Shown: piece by piece, positions 36,569-45,841 of the stretch
Numbering within the stretch: position 1 is the stretch's first letter
Layout of the letters: each line of letters opens with the position of its first letter
NCBI GenBank assembly: GCA_963726825.1
Contig: CAVSDT010000002.1
Span: 1,922,001-1,986,000, forward strand
Reading direction: 5' to 3'
Length of the DNA stretch: 64,000 bases
Source of the DNA: DATLGB01 sp963726825
GTDB lineage: Bacteria; Actinomycetota; Thermoleophilia; Solirubrobacterales; Solirubrobacteraceae
Notes under the pieces: model-generated
What the model saw: only the letters and a program-made list of their open reading frames with translations
What the model was told of the DNA's origin: nothing
Databases searched by the model: none
Translations under genes and position numbers: made by a program

Positions 36569-37384
36569 ATGGTCGACGTCACGCTCTTCACCGACCCCGC
36601 CTGCCCGTTCGCGTTCTCCGCCGAGCCGGCGCGGCTGCGCCTGCGCTGGCACTACGGCGACGGCCTGCGGTGGCAGACGCGGATGATCCTGCTCACGCTC
36701 GAGCCGGGCCACGCCGACGACCTGGCCAAGGGCGCGAGCGGCCTGCAGCGGACCTACGGGATGCCGATCCGGCCGGGGCCGTACGAGCGCCCGGCCTCCG
36801 GCGAGCCCGCCTGCCGCGCCGTCGTCGCCGCGCGACTGCACGCCCCGCAGGCCCAGGAGCGCATGCTGCGCGCGCTGCGGGTGCGGGTGATGGCCGGCGG
36901 CCTGCTCGATGACCCCGAGCTGCTGGCCGGCGCCGCGCACGACGCGGGCCTGGACCCGGCCGACGTGACGCGCTGGTCCGCGGGCGCCGACGTCGCGGCG
37001 GGCCTGCATGCCGACGTGACCGCGGCCCGCGACCCCTCCCCTGCCGCCCGCGCCCTGGACCACAAGCTCGGCGGGCCGGAGGGCGAGCGTCGCTACAGCG
37101 CGCCGAGCTACGAGCTGGTCGGGCCGTCCGGGCAGACCGTGGCCGTCCCCGGCTTCAGCCCCGTCGAGGCCTACGAGGCGGTGATCGCCAACCTCGATCC
37201 GTCGCTGCCGCGGCGCCCGAAGCCACGATCGGTGACGGAGCTGCTCGAGTGGGCCGAGGTGCCGCTGGCCACCGCCGAGGTCATCGCGATCATGGAGGTG
37301 AGCGAGCAGGAGGCCCGGTCGGAGCTCGCCGCCGTGGCCGAGTGCCTGCCGGCCGGCGCTGACGCCTACTGGACCCTGCCCTAG
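36569..37384 (+). CDS. DsbA/FrnE-like thioredoxin-fold protein with one active-site cysteine
   Basis: A 271-aa protein of the DsbA fold (FrnE/2-hydroxychromene-2-carboxylate isomerase relatives). The N-terminal strand and active loop read VTLFTDPACPFAFSAEP; the usual CPxC motif is CPFA, so only the first cysteine is kept. YSAPSYELVGP and VPGFSPVEAYE represent the cis-Pro side. Dithiol oxidation is therefore unlikely; a glutathione-like or mycothiol-linked role is possible. It starts 20 bp after the LuxR-type gene. Its stop overlaps the convergent lipoprotein gene at a CTAG shared by both stop codons. Confidence 0.8.
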   Translation: MVDVTLFTDPACPFAFSAEPARLRLRWHYGDGLRWQTRMILLTLEPGHADDLAKGASGLQRTYGMPIRPGPYERPASGEPACRAVVAARLHAPQAQERMLRALRVRVMAGGLLDDPELLAGAAHDAGLDPADVTRWSAGADVAAGLHADVTAARDPSPAARALDHKLGGPEGERRYSAPSYELVGPSGQTVAVPGFSPVEAYEAVIANLDPSLPRRPKPRSVTELLEWAEVPLATAEVIAIMEVSEQEARSELAAVAECLPAGADAYWTLP

Positions 37385-38199
37385 TCCACGGCGCGGAACA
37401 CGCGGATCTGCTCGCGCTGGAGATCCGCGGACGCCGCCTTGAGCGCGTCGACCCGGCGCCCGTAGGCGGCGAGACCGGCCCGCGTGAGCCGGCGGTCGTC
37501 GGCACCGCTCTGGGCCTGACGGCGGAAGCGGCCGAGCAGGATGGCGACGCGCTCGGCGTCCTGGTCCCCCAGCGCCCGGCGGAGCCGGCCCGCCAGGGCG
37601 CGCGTGCGCTGCAGCCGCCGCACCTGGTCGCGGTGCGCCGGCGCCTGCACGGCCGGGACCTCGACCGCCCGCAGGTCGGCGATGACGCCGCCCAGCCCGT
37701 CGGCGAAGCGCGCCAGCACGGCCTCCTGGCCCTGCGGGTCCTTCGTCTTGCGCAGCTCGCGCTGCAGCCGGCGGTTGACGGCGGGAAGCGGCTTCAACGC
37801 CGCCTGCGCCGCGGGCTGGTAGCTCGCCAGCAGGCGCGTCTGCACGGCGAGATCGACCGTCAGCCCGAGGTAGTGCTCCAGCCGCCGCTGCAACTCGCGG
37901 GCCTCGGCCGGCGGCTTGAGGTCGCCGACGTCGGCGCGCACCGCGCGGATGACGCGCTCGGACGCCGTCAGCTGCGCGACGGCGGCGGCGGGCTCGAGCT
38001 TGCCCTTGGAGAACGCGACGTAGGTGCGGTTGACCCGGTCCACGTCGGGACGCAGGCGACCGACGACCGCGTTCTCGCGCGCGCTGTAGGCCTCGACGCG
38101 CTCGCGGGCACGGTCCTTGGGCGTGCCGCCGCCACAGCCGGTCGCGGCGACTGCCGCGACGGCGAGCAGCAGGCCGGCGCGCCGGCGCGCCGGGGCCAT
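37381..38199 (-). CDS. Lipoprotein of unknown function (last gene of the surface locus)
   Basis: Protein of 272 aa with a lipoprotein signal: positive RRR, hydrophobic GLLLAVAAVAA and the lipobox ATGC (Cys22). The mature part is alpha-helical, rich in Arg, Leu and Ala, and probably a coiled coil or helical bundle, with no recognised domain. Its ATG shares a base with the TGA of the preceding A2 gene (TGATG), so it is translationally coupled and likely functions with the A and B proteins. It would sit on the outer face of the membrane. Confidence 0.8.
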   Translation of the reverse strand: MAPARRRAGLLLAVAAVAATGCGGGTPKDRARERVEAYSARENAVVGRLRPDVDRVNRTYVAFSKGKLEPAAAVAQLTASERVIRAVRADVGDLKPPAEARELQRRLEHYLGLTVDLAVQTRLLASYQPAAQAALKPLPAVNRRLQRELRKTKDPQGQEAVLARFADGLGGVIADLRAVEVPAVQAPAHRDQVRRLQRTRALAGRLRRALGDQDAERVAILLGRFRRQAQSGADDRRLTRAGLAAYGRRVDALKAASADLQREQIRVFRAVD

Positions 38200-39584
38200 C
38201 AGCCCGTCCGCTGGACCGTCGAGACGCTGCCGTCGGCGTGACGGAAGACGAGCTTGACGAGGCCCTTGCCGGGCGCGAACCAGCTCGTGCGGGTGCCGCT
38301 GCCGAACGGGAAGCCGCGCTGCGTCAGGCGCGAGCGGATGACGGTCGCCTTGTAGGTCCCGCTCGGCGTCTTGACCCGCCGGCCGATCGCGATCACGCGC
38401 GAGTCGCCGCTGACGCCGAAGATGCTCCAGTCGGGCGAGTCGCGCGACGAGCGCCAGCTCTCCCCCTTCACCGGGTCGATCGGGACGACGGGGCCGAAGC
38501 CGTAGACCATCAGGTCGTAGGGCGTGAAGAACGTGCGCCGGTCGCCCGCGCGCGGCCCGAGCCTGGGGAACCTCGCCTTCGACGCCGCCTTCGTGGTGCC
38601 CGACAGGTGGCGGACGCCGTCCAGGCGGGTGGAGAAGACGTAGCCGCCCGCGACGCGGATCGGGCCCTTGAGGTGCTTGACGTCGACCCGCGAGGTGTTG
38701 TTGACCACCTGCGCGACGCTGAAGCGCTGCGAGGACCAGCGCTTCATGTGCTTGGAGTTGCGCCAGCGCAACGTGGCGGTCTCGCCGCGGTTGAGCGGCA
38801 GCAGGTTCGCGTCGGGGGGCAGCGGGAGCGGCTTGACGTTCGTCGTCTGCAGCTCGGCCTGGCTGATCTCGCCGCCGGCGTGGCGGAAGACGATCTTGAC
38901 CGGCCCGACGCCGCGGACCCACCAGACCGTCCGCACGCCGCTGCCGTAGGGGTCGCCGATCGCGCCGGCCTGGGTGATGACGGACTCGACCTTCGCCGCC
39001 TCGATCCCGGCGGGGAACGCCGGGACGGTGACCTTCTCGCGGCCGGCGTAGCGGTTGGTGGAGGCGACGTCGTTGTCGGCCCCGCCCAGCGAGCTCCAGC
39101 GCGTGCCGCGCAGCAGCGGCTCGGCGAGGACGGGCGAGCGGGTCCCCCAGATGAGCATGTACATCGGGCCGATGGTGCTGTTGCCGCACCCGTTGGCGCT
39201 GGCGCACAGGATCGGGAACTGCGACGGCGGCTGGGTGCTCTGGTAGTTGAGGTTGACCAGGCCGGCGTCGGAGGTCTTGAAGTCGATCGTGCCGGCCGTC
39301 GGGGTGTCGAACGGCGCGGGGTCGACCTCGTCCCACTTCAGCCGGAAGGAGGTGCCGTTGCGGGCCGCGACGACGTAGCGCTCCTTGCGCGGGGTGGGCT
39401 GGTAGTCGGAGTCCGACCAGGCCCAGGTCCACTCCGCCCCGTCCGAGCGCGGCAGCCACTGATCGGTGACGTCGTCGAGACCCGGGGACGCCGCGGCCGC
39501 GACGCCGGGCAGCACGCCCAGGCCGACGACCAGCGTCAGCAGCGCGCCCAGCAGCAGGGCTCGGGGCCTAGGGGTGGACGGCAT
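38199..39584 (-). CDS. Secreted two-lobed protein A2 (paralogue of A1)
   Basis: Protein of 461 aa with a signal peptide (RALLLGALLTLVVGLG, cleavage after AAA). Two copies of a motif shared by both lobes, YGSGVRTVWWVRGVGPVKIVFRH and FGSGTRTSWFAPGKGLVKLVFRH, mark an internal duplication. Two cysteines in CASANGCGNS are probably disulfide-linked. AGGAG 12 bp before ATG 39584 favours this start over the ATG at 39605 that overlaps gene B2. It is an obvious paralogue of the 44463-45839 protein. No characterised family is recognised. Confidence 0.85.
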   Translation of the reverse strand: MPSTPRPRALLLGALLTLVVGLGVLPGVAAAASPGLDDVTDQWLPRSDGAEWTWAWSDSDYQPTPRKERYVVAARNGTSFRLKWDEVDPAPFDTPTAGTIDFKTSDAGLVNLNYQSTQPPSQFPILCASANGCGNSTIGPMYMLIWGTRSPVLAEPLLRGTRWSSLGGADNDVASTNRYAGREKVTVPAFPAGIEAAKVESVITQAGAIGDPYGSGVRTVWWVRGVGPVKIVFRHAGGEISQAELQTTNVKPLPLPPDANLLPLNRGETATLRWRNSKHMKRWSSQRFSVAQVVNNTSRVDVKHLKGPIRVAGGYVFSTRLDGVRHLSGTTKAASKARFPRLGPRAGDRRTFFTPYDLMVYGFGPVVPIDPVKGESWRSSRDSPDWSIFGVSGDSRVIAIGRRVKTPSGTYKATVIRSRLTQRGFPFGSGTRTSWFAPGKGLVKLVFRHADGSVSTVQRTG

Positions 39585-39601
39585 CGGGGCGCTCCTGTGG
39601 G

Positions 39602-41998
39602 TCATCGGACGCGGAAGGTCGTCGTGTTGCGGTCGGCCTTCGACCACGCGGCCTCGGGCAGGCCACGGTCGCGGGCGGTCGCCCGGGAGTAGACCACGTA
39701 GCGGCCGGCGGGGAGCCTGCGGGCGAGCCTGAGCTTCCAGCGGCGGGCGCCCGACGCGTCGATCCAGGTGCGGGCGCCGCAGCGCCGGCCCTTGGCGGCG
39801 CGCAGCCTGCCCGAGCGCCCGGCGAGCGTCGCGCAGTGCTTGCCGCGCCGCTGCACCGCGACCTGGACGCCGCGCAGCCGCACGGCGCGGCGTGCCTTCT
39901 TGGGGGCCTTGCGTCCGGCCGACCCGGCGCGGGCGCTGCCGCGGACGGCCCGGGCGCCGGCGGCGCGGATGCGGCTGTCGGGCGGGGACACGACGCGCAT
40001 GCGTGCCGAGACGACGTCGTTGTCGGGGTTGGCCTGCTGCGTCGCGGCGGCCGTGAACGTCACGGTGGCGAAGCGTCCGGCCTTCGTGCGCTTGCGCAGG
40101 CGGGCCGCGGTGTCGACGGTGGCCGACCGGCCGCGCGCCAGCGCGAAGCGGTCGAACACGGCGGCCGCGCGGCCGCTGCCGCCGACGAGGACGCCGACCT
40201 TCGCACAGGGCGTGGTCCCGCCGTTGCGCACCGACAGCCGCACGACGCGGGCGCCTTCGGACGGCATCAACGGGGCGGCGCCGACGCGCCGCAGCGCGAG
40301 GTCGCAGTACTCGAAGCGCACGCGCACCGGGTCGGTGTTGTTGGCCTGGTTGCCGTCGCGCTGGCCGGCGACGGTGAAGGTCGCGACGTCGTCCACCCGG
40401 CGGGCGCCGCGATCCTGCAGCGCGAGGCCGGGCAGCGTGAAGGCGGCCCCCGGGTCGATCAGCGGCGTCAGCGTGGCGCCACCGGTGAGCGCGAAGGGCT
40501 CCGAGACGGTGACGCGCCCGGCGCACGGCCGGTCGCCCGCGTTGCTCACCTTGATCTCCGCCGCCTGCTGGGCGCCGGACGGGAAGGCGAACTCGAGCGG
40601 GCGGACGACCTCGACCGCGAGGTCGCACGTCTTCTTGGCGTCCAGCAGCAGCCTCGCGGTGCCGAAGGAGGTGTCGAAGTTCGACTGGGTGTCGACGAGG
40701 GAGCCGGCCACGGCGAGTGAGCCGTCGCCCAGGGCTGTGACGCCGACGAGGGCGCCGTACTCCGCGGTCGGGACGATGACGTCCCCGAGCCGCCAGGCGC
40801 CCACCGGCCCGCCGAGGTTCTGGAACGCGGCCGCGGCCCAGTACGGCCGGCTGGAGTAGTTGATCGACCCGGTCGCGATCAGCGTCTCGGGCGGGCCGGG
40901 GACCATCGCGAGGTCGCTGGCGGCGCTCGTGACGAGCTCGTCGTCGAGGATCGTGTCCCCGCGCATGTCGAAGCGCCGGGTCTCGAGACCGCTGCCGTCC
41001 GCGTTCAGGCGCCCGACGAACGCGTCCGTGTCGAGGCCGGTGCGCGTCGAGCCCGACACCCACAGCCGGTCGCCGGAGACGAGCAGGCCGCCTGCGACGG
41101 TGTCGGGGTCGCCGGGGGCGAGCTGCAGGTCGCCCGTGCCGTTGAAGCGCGCGTCGTCGGCGCCCGCGTCGTCGACCGCGCGCAGGACCGCGACGTAGTC
41201 GTTGACGGCGTCCGCCGGGTTGGTCTCGACCCGCAGCAGGGCGATCAGCCCGCCGCCGGGACGGAACCCGATGTCGACGCCACGGTCGTTGAGGCCGCCC
41301 GGCGCCCGGTCGAAGGTGCGGATCCCGTCGCCGTCGAAGGCGGTCAGCAGCGACCCGGCGGGGCTCAGGAGGGCGAGGAAGGTGTCCTCCTTGCCGCCGG
41401 CGCCGGTCGCGCCGCCGGTGACGGCGATGCGGCCGTCGGCCCCGAGCGCCATGCGGGTCGGCGCGTCCGGGCCGGTGCCCGCGGACGCCTTGAAGCGGGT
41501 GACCCCGTTGGTGCCGAAGGTCGTGTCGACGCTGCCGTCGGGGTTGAGGCCGAGCACGGCGGTCGCGGTGTCCGTCGCCGCGGTGGCGTCGATGTCGGTG
41601 GAGGCCAGCACCCGCAGGCGGCCGTCCGGGAGCACGACGAGATCCGACGGCGAGTCCTTGTCGGTCCCCGCCGCGAGCGGCAGGATCAGCTTGCCGTCGT
41701 CGCTGAAGGCGGTGTCGTAGGTGCCATCGGGGCGGCGCGCGACGATGCCGACGTCGGAGTTGCCCGCGCTGTCACGGGTCTCCCCGATCGTGTAGACGCG
41801 CGCGCCGTCGGTGGCGACGGCGGCCGGGATGTCCGTCGAGGTCCCCGTGTTGAGGTCGTCACGCGCGACGCCGTCCGGCGGGGCGAACCGCTGGTCGACC
41901 GTCAGTGCGGGATCGGTCGCCTGGCCCGCCGCAGGGGTGGCCGCGCACAGCCCGGCGAGGACCGCGCACAACAGGACATGTCGAACGGTCCGTGCCAT
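39602..41998 (-). CDS. Secreted delta-60-repeat / CARDB-like protein B2
   Basis: Protein of 798 aa with a signal peptide (VLLCAVLAGLCAATPAAG). The N-terminal half carries uncharacterised delta-60-type repeats (TYDTAFSDDGKLILPL, SVDTTFGTNGVTRF), which often form a beta-propeller. Two CARDB/DUF11-like beta-domains follow, each opening with CDL and closing with a second cysteine. The C-terminus has a basic linker and a small domain with PAGRYVVYSRA. Paralogue of B1 just upstream, 38 bp away. Its stop overlaps the longer possible start of A2. Surface or matrix role inferred. Confidence 0.87.
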   Translation of the reverse strand: MARTVRHVLLCAVLAGLCAATPAAGQATDPALTVDQRFAPPDGVARDDLNTGTSTDIPAAVATDGARVYTIGETRDSAGNSDVGIVARRPDGTYDTAFSDDGKLILPLAAGTDKDSPSDLVVLPDGRLRVLASTDIDATAATDTATAVLGLNPDGSVDTTFGTNGVTRFKASAGTGPDAPTRMALGADGRIAVTGGATGAGGKEDTFLALLSPAGSLLTAFDGDGIRTFDRAPGGLNDRGVDIGFRPGGGLIALLRVETNPADAVNDYVAVLRAVDDAGADDARFNGTGDLQLAPGDPDTVAGGLLVSGDRLWVSGSTRTGLDTDAFVGRLNADGSGLETRRFDMRGDTILDDELVTSAASDLAMVPGPPETLIATGSINYSSRPYWAAAAFQNLGGPVGAWRLGDVIVPTAEYGALVGVTALGDGSLAVAGSLVDTQSNFDTSFGTARLLLDAKKTCDLAVEVVRPLEFAFPSGAQQAAEIKVSNAGDRPCAGRVTVSEPFALTGGATLTPLIDPGAAFTLPGLALQDRGARRVDDVATFTVAGQRDGNQANNTDPVRVRFEYCDLALRRVGAAPLMPSEGARVVRLSVRNGGTTPCAKVGVLVGGSGRAAAVFDRFALARGRSATVDTAARLRKRTKAGRFATVTFTAAATQQANPDNDVVSARMRVVSPPDSRIRAAGARAVRGSARAGSAGRKAPKKARRAVRLRGVQVAVQRRGKHCATLAGRSGRLRAAKGRRCGARTWIDASGARRWKLRLARRLPAGRYVVYSRATARDRGLPEAAWSKADRNTTTFRVR

Positions 41999-42036
41999 CG
42001 CGACCACAGAACGCGCCGGGAGGGCCGGAGCTGTCG

Positions 42037-44466
42037 CTACCCCTGCTTGCGGGTGGTCCGCGCCCGGACGGTGAAGGTGCGCTGGTTGCCGTCGCGACGG
42101 CTGAAGACGCTCTCGGTGACGCCGTTGACCAGGATCGCCCGCGACAGCAGCTTGAAGCGGCCGGCCGGCAGACGCCGCCGGAGCTTGAGCGACCAGCGCT
42201 TCGTCCCGCGCACGGTGACCCACACGGGCGTGTCGCAACGGCCCCTCGCACCGGGCCTGACGCGCTGCGTGCTCCCGCGGGCGGCCGCCAGCCAGCGGCA
42301 GCTGCGCGCCTTGCGGCCGCGCTTGGCCACGAACTGCAGCGCGACCTGGACGCGCCGGACCCGCAAGGTGCGTCGTGGGACGCCTGCGGCGCGCCCGGCG
42401 CGAGCACGGCCGCTGAGCAGCCGCCGGCCGGTCGGGGTGCGAGCGTCCGTGTCGCCCGGACGGACCACGGCGCCGCGGACGCGGCGGACGTTGTCGGCCG
42501 GGCGGGCGTCGCCGGCCACCGGCACGGTGTAGGCCAGCGCGAGCTTGCGCCCGGGGCGGGTGCGCCGCGCGAGCCTGACCGTGACGTCCTCCGTCACGCT
42601 CTGGCCGGCCGGGATGGTGTAGGCGGTGCGCTTGTCGGTCCGCACCCCCGGTTGCGCGACGGTGATCCCGGCCGTGCGGCACTTCGCCGTCCCGCGGTTG
42701 GCGATCGAGAAGCCGAGCGTCGTGCGGCCCTCCGTGGGCAACGAGGCCGGGCCGCTGAAGCGGCGCAGGCGCAGGTCGCAGTAGGCGAAGCGCACGCCGA
42801 CCCGGGCGACGTTGTCACCGGGCGCGACGTCGCCGGGTGCGTCGAGGACCAGCTCGAGCTGGCCGCGCGCCGGCAGCGCGGTCGGGGCGTAGGTGACGGC
42901 GCCGGGGAGCGCGACAGTGGCCCCCGGTGCGACGCGGCCCGTGGCCACCGGCTGGCCCGCCAGCGCGAAGGGCGCTGTCGCCGCGATCGTCCCCGAGCAG
43001 GCGCGCTGCCCGGTGTTGACCACCGAGAGGGCCACGGCACCTGGGTTGCGGCCGCGGAGGCGCAGCTCGAGCGGGCCCGTGATCGTCAGACGCAGGTCAC
43101 AGCGCTTCTCCGCGTCGACCAGGAGGCGGCCCATGCCGATGCTCGTGTCGTTGGACCCCGAGCCGGTCTGCGTCGAGAAGTCGCGCAGCGCGGCGGTCAG
43201 CGCCACGCTGCCGGCGCCGGCGGGGGCGATGCCGGTCGTCGAGCCCTGGCCGTCGACGGGGATCACCACGTCGGTCGCCTGCATGCCCGCGACCGGCCCG
43301 TCGAGGAGGTTGAAGGCCGCGGCCGAGACCTCCGTGCCGCTGTCGGTGGCCGTCTCGCCGCCGACGACGAGCGTCTCGGGATCCCCCGGCACGGCGGTCA
43401 GCGCCGTGCCGGCGGTCGCGACCTGGGTCGAGGCGGGGAAGGTCGAGCCGCGCATGTCGAAGCGGCGCAGCTGCACGTCGCCGCCGTCGAGGTCGGCGCG
43501 GACGAGGTAGGCGTCCGTGTCGCTGCCGACGACCGAGCCGCCGGTGGCCCACACGCGCCCGGCCGCGAGCGCGAGCGCGCCGGCCGTCGTGGCGGTGCCG
43601 CCCGTGTCGAGCGGGAGGACCCCGTCGCCGGAGAACCCGCCGTCCGGCGCGCCCGTCGCGGTGAACGCCTGCACGACGGCCCCCGTTGGCGCGGCCTGGG
43701 AGCCGAGCGCGGTGAGGACGAGCGGGCCGCGGGGGCCCCAGACGACGTCGGCGCCGCGGTCGGCATCGCCCGGCGCGTCGGCCGGGACCACGCCGCCGGT
43801 GCCGAACGCCGCGGCGGAGCCGTCGGGCTCGCGCACGGCGACGAAGGTCGTCTCGGCGGCGCCGGTCCCGGTGCCACCCGTGATGGCCAGCCGGCCTGCG
43901 GCGTCGACGGCGAGGCCCGTGGCGACGTCGGGCGTGCCCGCGGGGCCGACGCCGAAGGTGACGACGCCGTTGGTGCCGAAGTCCGTGTCCGGGCTGCCGT
44001 CGGGGCGCAGGCCGAGCACGACGACGTCGAGGTCGGGCAGGCCGGGCACGCCGGTGTCGACGGTGCCCACGACACGGAGGCGATGGTCGGGGAGGACGAC
44101 GATGTCGGCGCCCCGGGCGGACGCCGGGGACCGCACCGGCAGCGCGAGCGACCCGTCACCGGCGAAGGTCTGGTCGAGGCTGCCCGCGGCGGTGCGCGCG
44201 ACGATGGCCACGGCGGTGCCGGTGGCGCCGCTGGCGGTGGTCCCGACCGCGTAGAGGCGGTCGAGCCCCGCGTCGGCGGCGGCGCCGGCGGCCACGTCCG
44301 GCGACACGCCCGCTCCGGGCGTGAAGTCGTACGCCGACACACCGGCGAACGCGTAGCTCGTGTCGACGGTGAGGCTCGGGGCCGCGGCCTGGGCGCCGGC
44401 CGCGGCCGGCGCGACGAGCGCTGCGGCCACCGCGAGGGCGCCGGCGAGACGACGCGATCCGCTCAT
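42037..44466 (-). CDS. Secreted delta-60-repeat / CARDB-like protein B1
   Basis: Protein of 809 aa with a signal peptide (LAGALAVAAALVAPAAAG). Delta-60-like units such as SLDQTFAGDGSLALPV and SPDTDFGTNGVVTF fill about residues 40-430. They are followed by three cysteine-paired beta-domains (CDLRLTITGPLEL..ACSG; CDLRLRRFSG..KCRTAG; and CRW..CDTPVWV) and a C-terminal PAGRFKLLSRAI unit shared with B2. Its ATG overlaps the A1 stop as ATGA, so A1 and B1 are coupled. Paralogue of B2; no known enzyme motif. Confidence 0.87.
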   Translation of the reverse strand: MSGSRRLAGALAVAAALVAPAAAGAQAAAPSLTVDTSYAFAGVSAYDFTPGAGVSPDVAAGAAADAGLDRLYAVGTTASGATGTAVAIVARTAAGSLDQTFAGDGSLALPVRSPASARGADIVVLPDHRLRVVGTVDTGVPGLPDLDVVVLGLRPDGSPDTDFGTNGVVTFGVGPAGTPDVATGLAVDAAGRLAITGGTGTGAAETTFVAVREPDGSAAAFGTGGVVPADAPGDADRGADVVWGPRGPLVLTALGSQAAPTGAVVQAFTATGAPDGGFSGDGVLPLDTGGTATTAGALALAAGRVWATGGSVVGSDTDAYLVRADLDGGDVQLRRFDMRGSTFPASTQVATAGTALTAVPGDPETLVVGGETATDSGTEVSAAAFNLLDGPVAGMQATDVVIPVDGQGSTTGIAPAGAGSVALTAALRDFSTQTGSGSNDTSIGMGRLLVDAEKRCDLRLTITGPLELRLRGRNPGAVALSVVNTGQRACSGTIAATAPFALAGQPVATGRVAPGATVALPGAVTYAPTALPARGQLELVLDAPGDVAPGDNVARVGVRFAYCDLRLRRFSGPASLPTEGRTTLGFSIANRGTAKCRTAGITVAQPGVRTDKRTAYTIPAGQSVTEDVTVRLARRTRPGRKLALAYTVPVAGDARPADNVRRVRGAVVRPGDTDARTPTGRRLLSGRARAGRAAGVPRRTLRVRRVQVALQFVAKRGRKARSCRWLAAARGSTQRVRPGARGRCDTPVWVTVRGTKRWSLKLRRRLPAGRFKLLSRAILVNGVTESVFSRRDGNQRTFTVRARTTRKQG

Positions 44467-45839
44467 CGCAGCCGCTCCACGCGGGAGACGCTGCCGTCCC
44501 CGTGCCTGAAGACGAGCTTGACGAGCCCCGTGCCCGGCGCCAGCCACGCGGTGCGGACGCCGCTGCCGTAGGGCACGCCGGGCTGGCGCAGCCGCGAGCG
44601 GACCACGACGGCGCGGAACTTCCCGGCCGGCGTCTTTACCGTGCGGCGGCCCAGCACCTTCGAGTCGCCCAGCACGTGGTAGGTGCGCCAGTCGCGGCTG
44701 TCGATCGACGATCGCCACGCCATGCCCTTGCGGGGGTAGGCCGGCAGGACCGGGCTGAAGCCGTAGGTCAGCAGGTCGTAGGGGGTGACGAAGCGCCGGT
44801 GCCAGCCCTTGCCGCCCTTCGGCGCGAGGTGGCGCCGCAGGCCCGACGGGACGCGCCCGCGGCGCAGCGTCGAGTTGAGCAGGCGGGTGCCGCTCAGCCG
44901 GCTGGAGAGCACGTAGGAGGCGTCGACGTCGATCGGGCCCGCGAGGTCCTCGACCTCGATGCGCGCGGTGTTGTTGAGCACGCCGATGGTGGTGAACCGC
45001 TGGCGCGACCACGAGGGCATCCGGCGCGAGTTGCGCCAGCGGAACGTCGCGCTGGCACCGTCGGCGAGCGGGAGCGCGTTGATCTGGGACGGCATGGCGC
45101 GCTCCTTGAGCGTCGTCGACTGCAGCGCGGCCAGGCTCGTGTCCCCGCCGGCGTGCTGGAGCAGCACCTTCACCGGGCCGATGCCGTACACCCACCACAC
45201 GGTGCGGGTGCCCGTCCCGAACGGGTCGCCGATGGCCCCGGTCTGCGTGACGTCGGAGACGACCTTGACCGCGTCGACCCCGCCGGGGAACGCCGGGACC
45301 ACGACGCGCTCGACGCGCGCGTAGCGATTGCGCGAGGCCACGTCGTTGTCGGCCCCGCCCGTGGCCGACCACTGCGTCCCCTGCACGAGCGGCTCGGGCA
45401 GGACGGACGAGCGGGTCCCCCAGATGACCATGAACAGCGAACCGGCCAGCGAGTTGCCGCAGCGGGTCGCGCTCGCGCACAGCAGCGGGAACTGCGGCGG
45501 GGCGGGCGTGGACTGGTAGGAGGTGCTGACCAGGCCGGCGTCGGTGTGGCGGAAGTTCATCGCGCCCGCCGTCGGCGTCTCGTAGGCGGGCAGGCCGGTC
45601 TCGGCCCAGTTGATCGTGAAGCCCTCCCCGTCGCGCCCGGTGACCGTGTAGGTCTCGCGGCGCGGCGTGGGCGCGTAGGTCGAGTTCGACCAGGCGTAGG
45701 TCCAGCTCGCGCCGTCGGCGCTCGGAAGCCACTGGCGCACCGGGTCCTCGAGCGCGGTGGCGCCCGCCGCGGCCGGCCAGGCGGCGAGGACGAGCGCGAC
45801 GCCGGCCAGGGCCCGGCGCCACCTGGGGGTTGCGTGCAT
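44463..45839 (-). CDS. Secreted two-lobed protein A1 (paralogue of A2)
   Basis: Protein of 458 aa with a signal peptide (RALAGVALVLAAWPAAAG). It has the same two-lobe pattern as A2: FGTGTRTVWWVYGIGPVKVLLQH and YGSGVRTAWLAPGTGLVKLVFRH, with the pair CASATRCGNS. Roughly half of aligned residues seem identical to A2 by eye. GAGGAGGAG, inside the last codons of the giant gene, is its ribosome site, and only two bases separate the giant stop from this ATG. It is therefore co-expressed with the giant protein. Confidence 0.87.
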   Translation of the reverse strand: MHATPRWRRALAGVALVLAAWPAAAGATALEDPVRQWLPSADGASWTYAWSNSTYAPTPRRETYTVTGRDGEGFTINWAETGLPAYETPTAGAMNFRHTDAGLVSTSYQSTPAPPQFPLLCASATRCGNSLAGSLFMVIWGTRSSVLPEPLVQGTQWSATGGADNDVASRNRYARVERVVVPAFPGGVDAVKVVSDVTQTGAIGDPFGTGTRTVWWVYGIGPVKVLLQHAGGDTSLAALQSTTLKERAMPSQINALPLADGASATFRWRNSRRMPSWSRQRFTTIGVLNNTARIEVEDLAGPIDVDASYVLSSRLSGTRLLNSTLRRGRVPSGLRRHLAPKGGKGWHRRFVTPYDLLTYGFSPVLPAYPRKGMAWRSSIDSRDWRTYHVLGDSKVLGRRTVKTPAGKFRAVVVRSRLRQPGVPYGSGVRTAWLAPGTGLVKLVFRHGDGSVSRVERLR

Positions 45840-45841
45840 GC

